A stretch of DNA of 64,000 nucleotides from Hysterangium stoloniferum (GCA_015178975.1 WHVD01000005.1:682001-746000), one strand, 5' to 3'; counted from the first letter of the stretch, positions 23,085 through 33,515 are shown. Numbers and translations are program-made. Notes: a model not told the origin generated them from the letters alone.

Positions 23085-25851
23085 TTAGTATCCATGGTAT
23101 GACGGACTTGCCGTCCTCGCCGCCATCGTATTATTGTTATTCCACATTCCACTAACTCCCGGAGACCCACTATTCATGGCAACATCCTCATCCTCATATG
23201 CAGTGCTTGGTAGTGGGGCAACATGTCCTCCTGCACTGTCATCCGGTGATTTGCCGCCCTCCTCTTGTGCGGATGGGAACACCCCCGCATGAGAAAATGG
23301 ATATAGAGGCACTCCAACTTTTAAAGGCTGCGCCTGACTCGTTAGCTGTAAAATTTCAGCCATAAATCCTTGTAGTAATTTTTCCTGTCGTACTACATGT
23401 CTAGTTAGTAATATGACCTTTCATGTAGGACAGTGTAAACTCACATCCAATAGGCGACTGGGATCCATATTCCAACAAGGCCAGTCTAACGAAACAGGTC
23501 AGGAAGGACAAACGAACAACTCAAGTAGTCAGACCTTAACAAGTTGATCTCGCCCCAAACATCTGCTTCACTGGTGCGATCACCAATTTCAATCAAACGC
23601 TTACATAAGTGGACCTGGACTACAGCTGCAAGGTACCAACATGTCCTGTTCCGGTCATGTCAGGATGTGAACACTTAAAAGGGAAGAGCATGGAAAACAT
23701 ACACAACGAAAGGATGCAGCCTTGTGATAGAAAAGGACGTGGATGTGATTAGGTAGTAAGCCGTTAAAATCTCTCGCGCCGCATTGAGACAACGCGATAC
23801 AGATGTGTCTTCTTCAGTGGAAAAATTGATGAAAGGGATATGTAAAGTAATGGTGGCGCTGTCAGAAAGAAAGAGCGTTAAAATTTAGGTAACTTAGATC
23901 AATGGTTACTAACGCGTGAGGTATCAAATGTACCAGGTACAAGTCGGTATCAATGTTCGTACCGTCCGGAGTTTCTCCGACACCTAAACAATTTTTATAG
24001 GCGTGGGGTAGACTGGATGAAAACTCAACAGCTACGAGACGGTCCAATGCTCGAAAATTTGGCGACAAACGAACGTCTTCCCCCTTCGTTGCTGTTGAAG
24101 GTCGAAGATTCAATCGAACATTGTAATCAGTAACTTTGCTGAATAGCATGCATGCTTTAATAAGCAATAAAAATGGGTCGGTATACTGCGGCGGATGGAC
24201 AATTAATGTTGACTCCGTGGAAAGGTCCTGGGGATTGCTATCTACTGGGTGCTGAAAGGAAAGACAATTAGCCACAACTATATCTATGTTAATCAGCTAC
24301 TTAATGCTCACTTCCGCCTCAAAGTCAACGCTACGAAGCGGAAGCTCGGTACCGATGTCACGTTCGTCAACGCCATGCAACCAGCCGCCAGAGCTGACGA
24401 CACGGTCAAATACTAGGCTCATCCACCAAGCTCTGCGCCTGTGTTCTAATTCTCTGACATTGCTAGGTGCCGGCAGGTAGCCAGCTGGGGCAGTCCCAGT
24501 CTGTTTTGAATGAGTCCCAGGATGGTTAAGTCTAAGGGGAACTGCGACTCGGGTTTGGAATCCTGCAAAAAACCACACTTCCACCCAGCGACCTTCGGCG
24601 TAAAGATACCACGAAAGAATAATGCATGCCTGGAGCACTTGGAATATTTGTGCACCGGTTTTCATCGTCTGATCGATATAAGCTCTTGTCTTTTGGGCAT
24701 GGAATTCTGCAAAACGATCGCGTCTTTTACCGTCAGGTCCAATGTGACTGTCTGGTGAAGTCCACCGGGATGCACTAGCGCAGATAGCATGTAATAAAGC
24801 TGGATGGGGGAAGTCGGCATGAGTAGGGGGAAGTGTAAGAGATGTCATTAGAGAGGGCCGATGAAGAATGCGTGAACCACATGGGTCGCAGCGGAAGAAA
24901 ATATCGACTCTGGGTAATTCGCCTCTGAGTAAATAGATTGCATAGTAATTAAAGGGCTCACAAGCGTGTTAGAATAACTGGCTCGGGAAGATCGGGATTC
25001 CAACCTAAGAATAGTAAGTCCATAAACGGGTCAGGCTCCATGGTATGCTGAATAGATGATTGCTGAGCGTCGTAACCTGTAAGGTCATTAGCAATGTTCT
25101 CGCGAGATTGGCCACGAGAGTCAGGGGAAATGCTAAGAGATGCTTGAGGTAAAACAATACTCGAATGGGTTTGTGGAGGCGATGGACTATGGTAAAGGGA
25201 AGAGGATGGCGGCCGCTCAGGGGGAGACAGGGACGCGACAGGTTGGCTGCTTGACGCATCACCGTGAGGAAAGTAGATCTGATGTTGAGCTTGCTGCTGG
25301 ACGCGACGTTGAGGTTGTTGGGATTGTGCTTCTTGTAACTTATATTTCAGGTCCGCTAAAATGGGGAGTTTACGATATAATCCGTTTGACAATGGATTTA
25401 TTGTAGTGAAGGACATACATATCTGATTCTCCAGTAGTCTTATTCTCTCTGAGGCATCTTCCGCGACCTCCGGAAGCAGTTTCAATCCTTCTACTGGATC
25501 ATAGGTGCATGTCGGCTCTGTAGGATGCCTGTTGATCGGACTGTTAAGTTGACTAATAATGAGAGAGCTGAGAGCGACACACGCAAAACCGACAGGCGGG
25601 GGGACGGCGCATTGGCTCAACCAAGTGCGAACACAAGTGCCGCAGTGAGGACGTTGAGCGTCACATTTCTGGAATGGTGAGAGCGTGAGTGGGGTGGACG
25701 CCACACAGTCGGATATTAAGTTCGTACCAGTTTCCGCTTCCTACACTGTTTACAAGCCTGATTTCGCTTGAGTGCCGACGTTGAACTGCTCGAGGCTATT
25801 ACTTGTCAGTTTCCAATAATCCCGTCAGTATAGAGCTTCACCTTTGGGCAT
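23085..25851 (-). CDS. Zn2Cys6 fungal transcription factor
   Basis: Gal4-type binuclear zinc cluster regulator. The ATG at 25851 (MPK) is joined by a 46-nt intron to ASSSSTSALKRN and the zinc cluster QACKQCRKRKLKCDAQRPHC followed by GTCVR; another intron splits the cluster after RKRKL. A short linker holds a helix (ASERIRLLENQI) likely used for dimerisation. Gln-rich stretches follow. The middle region has the fungal-specific transcription factor domain signature, including YLYAEGRWVEVWFFAGF and the block RRRAWWMSLVFDRVVSSGG with GVDERDIGTELPL. The C-terminal exon ends PSYHGY at 23085. Targets are unknown; no biosynthetic cluster surrounds it. Exon borders between 23370 and 24850 were not all resolved. 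Confidence 0.87.
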
Positions 25852-26085
25852 GGGGACTGCTTGGGTGTGAATGGAAGATTCGTGCTTGGGTAAGCAGTTA
25901 CTTACGTAAAGGTAGCTGTTGCTGTCAACCAACAAACAGAATCAACACGATATCATTGCCATAGCTATATTCCTAGCTCTATATACAGTGATACGAAGCA
26001 AATTAATTGTGGTGAGATAGTTATCTTCACGGCCTAATTTTGCGGGTAAGTTGCTGCCATGAGCTGTGAAGCGCGTTGAGCAAAC

Positions 26086-26943
26086 TTACAAGATCGTGGC
26101 AACTAGTTTCCTAGAGTGCGGCAGATGCCTAAACTCTGCCAAATAGATACCTGTATAACTATATTATATCTCGCAATGAATACATAAGAAACCAACGTCA
26201 CTCGCCTTGCCATGTGCCTAAATTCAGTCTCCCATCAGTGATAGGAATTTGTAAAGACGTTCCAATTAGTGCTGTTTTCACATGTGAGACACTGAATCAT
26301 GGCTATAAGATGCTGATGATGGAGATAAGGCAAGAGATTCACGAGTCACTATCCATGGAATGAATTGTTGGCTTAGGCACTATTTACGTATCAGTAAGCT
26401 AGTACTCACTCAGGACCTTCATCAGTATGACTTGAAACCATCAGCAACAGCCAGTATAGGTAGTAACATATAAAGTACTGACAGCCATGGCATGCTTTCT
26501 GGGACGAGTTTATCTAGACACATGGACATGTCTACGCATATCAGACCGGCTTTTAGTAATGGTCCTTATAATGCTCAAATTAGCTTGGATACCTTTTCGG
26601 ACATCTGACACAAGCGTCAGTAGACAGTCTGTACCATGTAAGCGGGTTTACCAGGATCGTAGTTCTCGTTGATGGTCAACGCAGCTGATGTATGCTGACT
26701 TTCATGTGATCGCCGCAATCAAGATTAGCATGGCCAGAATATTCAATTGCGGTGCATTTACATGAACAAATAAAGAATCCCAATCTTCAGCAACTCCTTC
26801 AATTTATGAAGGACTTACAGATGAATATCATGATTCACCTTAGTGTTCTGTAGGCCTTCAGTGATATGCTGAGCGACTTCGTCGGTGACAAGGTGGACAC
26901 CTTTTGATCGTTTAGACAACGAAAAAGACTTCTGCCAAGGCAT
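26086..26943 (-). CDS. YjbQ/UPF0047-family protein with nine tiny exons
   Basis: Small conserved protein of the YjbQ (UPF0047) family, found in bacteria, archaea and fungi; family members are linked to thiamine-phosphate synthase activity, but the cellular role is unsettled. Long open frames are absent because nine exons are spread over 860 bp. Joined in a consistent phase they give 137 residues: [99 protein letters not shown] and a tail ending RKLVATIL. The family hallmarks [19 protein letters not shown] and LGTWQG are all present. Two exons are only 12 nt (26593-26604) and 6 nt (26343-26348). The last intron (26151-26205) has a GC donor. All exon phases and the conserved spacing agree, which supports the model. 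The terminal region lacks the usual CEHRD form, reading AEFRHLP instead. Confidence 0.82.
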
Positions 26944-27037
26944 ACTAGAAATAAAGTAAGTTGGTAGGGATGGGTAAAACGTAGTTGTAGTATAAATCAG
27001 GCGCGTTATGTAATCAAGAGTTCAGTAATGTAAGTAT

Positions 27038-27539
27038 TTATCTATTCGATTGCGAAAGACTGAACATAACATTGTGCAGAGGCCCTTCGCGGTTCAGGAT
27101 TTCATTGTCCATCAATGACAGCGTTTTAGGGCTTGTAAATCGCATTCTGAATATATATAAATTACTGTGAAGGGATTGATTAAACAAAATACGATGAGTT
27201 TGGCCAAACGGCCTCTTCGCCACCCTCTTCGTCCTCCCCTCAGCAGAGTCTTCATCCTCGTCGTCATCATTCGGTTAGTGAACGCGAAGTCACGTCACAC
27301 TCACAGAAAGTCTTTTTGAATTCAGACCAATTGACTGTGTACTTCGTGGAACGGTACAAAATGGCAGACATGGAAATACTTACCTGCTTAACAGGGGGAG
27401 GACTCGAGGTGGTATAGGACTCTGATAGAACCGGACAAACACCAGTACACCACTGGCCACTAGAATCTGACAGTATGTTGAGCTTCAACGTCCATCCAAG
27501 GTGGTCAGTAATGTGGAGTAAATTAGACTGGGGTACCAT
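27038..27539 (-). CDS. Short hypothetical gene next to a solo LTR
   Basis: I do not recognise this product. The ATG at 27539 opens MVPQSNLLHITDHLGWTLKL and 52 codons to a good donor (GTAAGT) at 27383. An acceptor near 27341 gives YTVNWSEFKKTFCECD; a second intron of about 37-48 nt with a CTAAC branch-like site leads to acidic then basic sequence (DEDSAEGRTKRVAKRPFG), then NREGPLHNVMFSLSQSNR and a stop at 27038. The exact acceptors are uncertain. The product would be around 140 residues. The start codon lies only 13 bp from the end of a solo LTR (27553-28030), so the native promoter has been displaced and the gene may be truncated at its 5' end or driven from the LTR. It is 94 bp from the YjbQ-family gene on the same strand. 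Confidence 0.45.
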
Positions 27540-27552
27540 TGCTTTGGGTTCC

Positions 27553-28030
27553 TGTCATGAACGTACAAGCTCAAATTTCGATAATGTTCAATTTAACATT
27601 CCTTCAACATTTCTTTGACATTTCTTCGACTTTCTGACTTGACTTCTGACTTGACTATTCTTTGACAATATCTTCGACAATCTCGAATATCTTCGACTTG
27701 TCTCAGGTTGATGTCATTGATGATTTCACTTTGATATCATATTATCATCATAGGTAAATGATATATAGTATATAAGGGCAATGATAGGAATGAAGGAAGT
27801 CAGTCAGAAAACCTGTACTATATTATATTATTACTGTATTACATAATCGTCGAACTTTTCCAAGTCCTTCTTTGACTTATTTATTCGTGAGCCTCTGTGT
27901 CCTATCTTTGCCTCACACTTTATCAACAGGATGAATTAATACTTCATAGAATGAGGCATCTTTATTTGATATTGTTGAATATTCTTTGATTGTTTATTCG
28001 ACTTTATTGAGTAAAATTCAATTCGTGACA
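27553..28030 (+). mobile_element. Solo LTR, family C (diverged copy), target duplication GTTCC
   Basis: The 478-bp sequence starts TGTCATGAAC and ends TTCGTGACA and is flanked by direct repeats GTTCC at 27548-27552 and 28031-28035. It shares the internal order of the better-preserved family C copies (for example GGAAGTCAGTCAGAAA, then the late TTATTCGACTTTATTGAG block). No internal retroelement sequence is attached, so it is a solo LTR left by recombination. It is more diverged than the copies at 38108 and 41251, so it is probably older. Confidence 0.88.
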
Positions 28031-28628
28031 GTTCCCTTGATATGTCATGGGCTTCCATCACAGTTTCACCAATGGACCCCAGTAATCAGCTGTGGTAATT
28101 ATATCCCATGATCATATTGACTTTTTATTAAACTCCAATAGCTGCTTGCAGCAATGCTTACATACCACCAACTTGGAAGTAGTGTTGTGGGCACCCCTCA
28201 AGAATTCTTTGACTGGGGAGTGGCACAGAGTTTGTATTCACCGCACATCCTAGAAGCAAAAATTCACTTATACAATAAAAGATACAAGATGTAACATTTG
28301 CCATCAAAGAATCTACATCTGAAATCAATGACCCCCACAAAACTTTGGATTCTCAAGTACATTGTGATAGGATCCCTGTCATTTTGGGCCCCCATGACCT
28401 GTTTTAGCCTTGTAATTCTCTGGCATCCCACTATTGGTACCCCTGCTCATGGTATCACCACTTGCAGTGCCCCTGACACTTGTTTCTTTATAGCTTAGTG
28501 ACATGATTTGAATTTCTTTCAATAAAGTCAAGTAATAATCATAATTTATTCTACCTAAACCAAATAGAGAAGCCTCATTTGATGAAGTATAGATTTGCCC
28601 TGTCAATGAAATAAGAGGCTAATACTGT
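28031..28628. repeat. Repeat D and a worn family C fragment
   Basis: A segment near 28363-28443 reappears in inverted orientation at 43038-43118 (shared blocks include TACCAATAGTGGGATGCCAG and AAAATGACAGGGATCCTA read in the second copy's direction). From about 28498 to 28628 the sequence matches the end of a family C LTR in reverse orientation (blocks around GCCTCATTTGATGAAGTATA). No gene is evident. Confidence 0.6.
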
Positions 28629-29418
28629 TAGAGTATGATGATTACGATTAGTATTAAATCATACCTCGTATTGAGAATGTATTTTTCCGGTCTGGTTCAC
28701 ATGTGATTAGCTATATTTAGTTTAGTGTTCCCTTAGTTCCAAACCAAGTGCACAGACCATGTAGCTTAGTATATAGTTACATCCAGATGAGAGTAGGACC
28801 TCATCTGGAAACCTAGCTATATCACCGGTTTACTTCTACCCGCTCAGTCCTTAGTGGCATTCGCTCCAAGTGCCGAGAGTCATCGCACTGTGATCTCCCA
28901 GGCTTGCAGATCCTAACAAATACCAGATGTGAAGGCTCACTGAGTGTGAAGAGTCGATAGATTCTGACCGTTCTATATACGAAGAAATGAGTAGAAAGGA
29001 AGAATATTGACCTATTCGGTGCAATATAAGAGAAAGTGAGAGAAAGAGCATGAGATGACGAAGGAGTCAACGAGTGCGATGGTTCGAGTGGAGGCCTCGA
29101 CTGTTATAGTTCGAGGCCAGAAGTAGTCAGTAGTTCAGATAATGCTACCTATGTGGTAGCTGACACGTTACCCTGATCACCGCTCGTAGTAGATCTAGTT
29201 TATGTCTTACGAGTGGTGGTGCTTGGGTAAAAGTGTGTCTGAGTTCTAATTGGTGCTGAGTGCATCTACAAGTATACACAATGCTTCGAACTAATGAAAT
29301 ATGCAATATTCGAAGAATATGAAAGATAGAAAAATATGAATAGAATATGTAAAATATAAATGAGATAAAAGGAGTGTTTTACCACAATGAAACTGTGGTA
29401 AAAGCATACTCCTCACAC
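28629..29418. repeat. Family B hairpin-rich repeat, copy 1
   Basis: A noncoding insert of about 790 bp interrupts a reverse-oriented family C LTR, whose remainder resumes near 29419-29610. It contains several perfect short inverted repeats: CCAGATGAG/CTCATCTGG (28783-28808), GGCCTCGA/TCGAGGCC (29093-29118), GCTACC/GGTAGC (29144-29160) and TTTTACCACA/TGTGGTAAAA (29377-29403). Parts match the copies at 41.7-42.8 kb, including the GCTACC hairpin and the following GGGTAAAA..GTGTCTG stretch. The element borders are not certain and no target duplication was found. Confidence 0.6.
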
Positions 29419-29811
29419 TGAGGTAATGTTAAAGAGTTACAACAATACAAGGCTCAGATTATTAATACAGAAACTAATATACAGATGATAGTCAAGATTT
29501 TCCGACTGAGGTCCTTCACTCTTCTCATTGCCCTTTTATGCCTTTCTTTATTAAACTATGATTATACTATGATTTATAAATGAAATCATATATGACATGT
29601 TAGAATAATAGCATTGACAGCTGAGAAGACAGAGGGAGAATGCCAACTCGGCAATGTGTTGCTGAGGTAGTATATATGTATAGTTAATAAGAAGTTTTCA
29701 TCACCTTAGTTGCTTACCCAACGGTTCTAACTAAGGTGTAAGTAGTGATACTACAATTATCATGATATACCTATACTAATTTACATGTAGTCATACATAT
29801 ATTATAGGTAG

Positions 29812-30018
29812 TGTCACAACCGTCACATGTCACATATTGTCACAAACATTCAAAGGTAACTTTCGACAACTCTTCGACTTATCGAATTCAACTCAACAAA
29901 ACTGAACATTATTCGACACCATCGAATCTCTTTCAATATGTCTCATTTCAACGTCATATATGATTTCATAATTAGTTCATAACATAGTCATAATGATACG
30001 ACGAAAAGCATAAAAGGG
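29812..30018 (+). mobile_element. Family C LTR, 5' part, cut by a Ty3 LTR
   Basis: This starts TGTCACAACC directly after GGTAG and follows the family C consensus up to GCATAAAAGGG, where a different LTR (TGTTACGACC) begins at 30019. The matching 3' part lies at 37680-38018 and is followed by the same GGTAG. The two parts overlap by about 115 bp, so this is not a simple clean insertion. Confidence 0.75.
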
Positions 30019-30847
30019 TGTTACGACCGGACAATCCCGCCGGACTCCGGGCACTAACCCGTACGCCCCCACGCGCTACAAGCACCAATCGTCTGTATAG
30101 GATTTCCCGCCCGGACTCCGTTATGTCAAGACTCGTTACGTTCGACCTCATTACGACACATATCAGTCACCGGACTTCCCCCGGACTCCATCTCTGTCTA
30201 TGTCCGTCTTCGTCCCACGCATCAGTCACCGGTCCCCGCTTAGAATCCCGTTACCGCTCTAATCGAGCCCCATTCCCGTTTTAGTCAAATGACCTGTCAC
30301 GATTTAGGACTCCGCTCCCGCTCCGTTTCCCGTTATGGGTTATGCTTTGTCACGATTTGGACTCCGCTCCGTTCCGTTCCGTTCCTAACACCAATTTGGT
30401 GTTTACTATTCCCGTTTCATGTTTTGTTAGTTTTGTTTCGCCATTACTGGATTTGATATGTCATTCACTCCATGGTCTATATAAACTGGCAGATGTTGTA
30501 CATACAATCCAGTCAGAAAATTAGCTTAGATTCCCCCCAGTAATCTAATAATATTTTCCGCTCTAAAACCTTACTCGATTCACATCGCTCGCACTAGTCG
30601 GAGCCCACAGTGTTATGTATTTCTAAGTTTTATCCAATTTTTAAACAATTTCCCCTAACAAATTGCGAAAACAAATATTCAAATGTAATTATATTGCGAC
30701 GATTAAATTGTACAATATTTGTTTGATTTATCTTGAATTTATACAATTTATTTTGTATTTTTATCTAATAAATTGAGCAAATTATTGAATTTCTACTTTT
30801 TATTCTTTTTTGATTAATATGTCGGCGACTCAGCGCTTATTCACAAC

Positions 30848-30923
30848 GCGCGAGTAATCATGTGACATTCACATGATATTTCAAACTCCGACGCCGACAA
30901 AACGCGATTTGAAATACTCGCGC
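30848..30923. repeat. Nested inverted repeats in LTR A (three-way junction-like)
   Basis: An outer stem GCGCGAGTA/TACTCGCGC (30848-30856 with 30915-30923) encloses two hairpins: ATCATGTG/CACATGAT (30857-30877) and ATTTCAAA/TTTGAAAT (30878-30915). The same arrangement is present in the other family A copy near 40810-40890. Confidence 0.8.
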
Positions 30924-31101
30924 ATTATCAAGGCGAAATATATATATATTTTTATATTATTATAATAAAATATTATATTTATAACTAACTAAAAGTAAAT
31001 ATAATAATTATATAATAATATAGAACCGGCCTGGCGTTTATTACACGGCGCGCGGGAAAATCGTCACAACGAGTGACAACCGTCATAACAGGTGACAGTT
31101 G

Positions 31102-31177
31102 TCACAAGGGCGCGCGACGGTCACAGAGGCGCGCGACGGTCACAAAGGCGCGCGACGGTCACACAGGCGCGCGACTG
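31102..31177. repeat. Four 19-bp tandem GC-rich units in LTR A
   Basis: The unit is close to TCACAAAGGCGCGCGACGG, repeated four times without gaps. The opposite copy has three units (40576-40632). One unit accounts for 19 of the 20 bp by which the two LTRs differ. Confidence 0.9.
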
Positions 31178-31280
31178 TCACAACGCGTGACAGTCACAAG
31201 ACGCGAAGGGTGTCATGCGCGCGCACAGGCGCGAGAGCATTATGTCATCATATATGCTACTGCAACAAAAACAGGAAACT

Positions 31281-31509
31281 CTTTGGAACATTCCAGTGGC
31301 TTCCAATGGAACATTAGTTAATAGGTACTAATATTAGATAGAATATTGTAGAATATTCTATAAAATTCTACAATGTTCCATTATGCCAAGAATATTCTAT
31401 AGTGTCTTAGAAGTAGTTAGAACCTTCCACAATGCTCTAGAAAATTCTAGAAAATTCTAAATGACATCACTCCTCCCAGAATGACATCATTAAATCTTCT
31501 AGAATCTTC
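31281..31509 (+). promoter_or_regulatory. Heat-shock-element-like GAA/TTC array upstream of LTR TATA
   Basis: Alternating GAA and TTC pentamers recur here: GAATATTGTAGAATATTC (31341-31358, one mismatch), GAAAATTCTAGAAAATTC (31440-31457, four perfect modules), and TTCTAGAATCTTC (31497-31509, three perfect modules), plus GGAACATTCC near 31285. This is the binding pattern of heat-shock factor trimers. The array ends about 20 bp before the TATA box. Binding is inferred from pattern only. Confidence 0.6.
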
Positions 31510-31528
31510 TAAATGTCTCAGACTAAAA

Positions 31529-31540
31529 TGTATATAAGGA
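31529..31540 (+). promoter_or_regulatory. TATA box of LTR A
   Basis: TGTATATAAGGA in the U3 region, upstream of a run AATAAAAAAATC near 31559. It presumably sets the start of retroelement transcription. The same site exists in reverse in the 39175-41123 copy. Confidence 0.75.
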
Positions 31541-32842
31541 GCTCAGCTCCAGCCTTGAATAAAAAAATCAATCAATCATATCATCACATCAACCCACCAC
31601 ATCTGTGTGTGTCACTGCAGCAAGCAGGCTACTCCACCCCTATCTGGGCAGTTGGACATCTCATTCCACCTCTATCTGAGCTGTTGGAAACCCTTGCCAC
31701 CTCTATCAGAGTTGTTGGCCCAATCAGATCCCTTGTCACCTCAATCTGAGCTGTTGACTGATCTGCTGTTCCCCTGTCACCTCAATCTGAGTTGTTGACT
31801 TTTGTTCCCCCTTGCCACTTCTTAATTGAATAGTTGGCTATCTTTTATATATTATTTCCACTTCAGTTAGAGTTGTTGGTTATCAACTAATAATATATAA
31901 ATAATCTCATACTATAGTCATCTCTTAATTGAGTACTGATTATTAGTTTTCCTTACATTGTTATTTGTAGTTTAAGACTTCAGTCACCTCTAGTTGAGTA
32001 ATTTGACTGTTTATTACATTGCAAATAATCCCGTTCCTTTGTTCATTTATTGTGAATCAGTAAAGCATATTCACATAAACAAATACTGAGAATATCCTTG
32101 CAGAATCCTTAAGACTACATTAAGATCCTGATAAGTTAATATCACAGTAGACCTTGTAGGTTAGTGTAAATAAAGCATATATTAGCCAAATAGTGTTTTA
32201 TTCTATATCTAATCTTTTGACCTGTTTATAAATATTTTTACTGTTTGACAAATAGTATAAAATATATATAAACTAGCTAGCATTGAAGTTAAATCTAGCT
32301 TCGGAATCAGTAAATTGTTATTCTTATTTTAGTAGTTGTTATCACAGAAAAAGAACAAGCTTGCACAAGCAGCTCTCAAAACCTTCTTTGCGAAGTTGGG
32401 TGCATATATTCAAGTAAACTCTTGACTTCAGGGGTTCTAAGTCTATTTAGGCTGCCACTGATTAATATCAAATACTTAAATTATTTTACCTTGTAGTGAA
32501 TTGAGTATTTGCACATTTTGATTGAGCATTGGACTCCTTTTTCCAGAAAATAATATTGAAATAAGGCTAATACATTACACACAGGCTCCGGCACATCTAT
32601 CTCTCTCAACCAGCTCGACTCACGACCCACGACCTCCGACTTACGACCCCCGACCTGACTTACGACCTACGACCCACGAACCCCACCCGGACTCCCCGGG
32701 ATCCCCGATCCGTCCGTTTGAAATTGGACAACACGATCTAGCGAGGGTGCAGCCTATAAGCTGAAGCCAAGTCCTACCGGATATCCCGCAGGTTTCTCCG
32801 GAAACCCGGCCTGTGTGTGTATCCTAACAGTATTTTCTGACT

Positions 32843-33515
32843 CAACGACTATGCAACGGTAAATCCGCACAACCTGAAACCTATTTTCACGAATCAACAA
32901 CTTACCGCATCGGTCTGCGCAACTTTCCTCGTCAATCCCATTGTCCGTGGAATTATCATTATGGATATCGAGAAGTTACATCAAGATATTCTATTGGCAA
33001 TTCCGCTAGACCCAGTTACTAAAGCTCATCTGGACAATCCCGTGGACCCCGATCAACCTCGGTGGTCTCTTGATCAACATGGTTTCATTAGACTTGACGA
33101 TAGGATCTATGTACCGGACTCCGACGGCCTCCGCCTCAGGATCCTTCAATACAAACATGATCATTCACTCTCAGGACATTTCAGGTACAACAAAACTCTA
33201 TCATTAATAAGAAGAGAATATACTTGGCCCGGACTCCGTGGATTCATTAAGCACTATTGTAAATCTTGCACTACTTGTCCCCACTCGAAATCTCAGCGAC
33301 ACAAGCCATACAGCCTTTTGAAACAACTCCCGGTACTGGAACACCCGTGGAATTCTATATCTATGGATTTCATTGAACACCTACCGGATTCCGAAGGCTT
33401 TTCCGCTATTCTAGTCGTTGTTGACAGATTCTCAAAACAAGGTATATTCATCCCTACTTATGATACAATTACGTCCGTGCAGTTAGCGGAACTTTTCATT
33501 ATCCACGTATTTTCC
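32843..33515 (+). pseudogene. Ty3 integrase fragment, plus-strand arm of inverted duplication
   Basis: Reads on the plus strand as the end of the RNase H/connection region and the front half of integrase: the zinc-binding HHCC part (HDHSLSGHFRYNKTLSL, KHYCKSCTTCPHSKSQRHK) and the first catalytic Asp (ISMDFIEHLPDSEG). It then leaves the family sequence at 33515 and stops within about 11 codons. The second and third catalytic acidic residues are absent. The whole segment is an inverted near-copy of 33588-34260, of identical length. It is a broken fragment, not a gene. Confidence 0.85.

Larger units (their letters stand above)
30611..32579 (+). mobile_element. Solo LTR, family A, 1,969 bp, target duplication CACAG
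   Basis: This runs from TGTTATGTAT to ACATTACA and is flanked by CACAG at 30606-30610 and 32580-32584. A nearly identical copy lies in the opposite orientation at 39175-41123. Internal landmarks include a folding-prone AT/GC block (30848-30923), four 19-bp GC-rich tandem units (31102-31177), a GAA/TTC heat-shock-like array (31281-31509), a TATA box at 31531, and degenerate repeats downstream. No internal coding region is attached. The length is large for an LTR but the TG..CA ends, TATA box and 5-bp duplication fit. It sits inside the family F LTR and so is younger than it. Confidence 0.9.
30019..32829 (+). mobile_element. Ty3/gypsy LTR, family F, interrupted by solo LTR A
   Basis: The LTR begins TGTTACGACC at 30019 and ends CCTAACA at 32829, with perfect TGTTA/TAACA terminal inversions. 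Without the family A insertion (30611-32579 plus its 5-bp duplication) it is 837 bp. It is rich in CGGACTCCG-type motifs and has a TATA box in CTATATAAAC near 30477-30486. It is followed after 13 bp by a fragment of pol (32843 onward). No second F LTR is seen in the window. Confidence 0.72.

Noticed and set aside
30018..30284. 88-codon plus-strand frame rich in Ser, Arg and Pro
   Set aside because: It lies wholly inside the family F LTR and reflects its CGGACTCC-type repeats.
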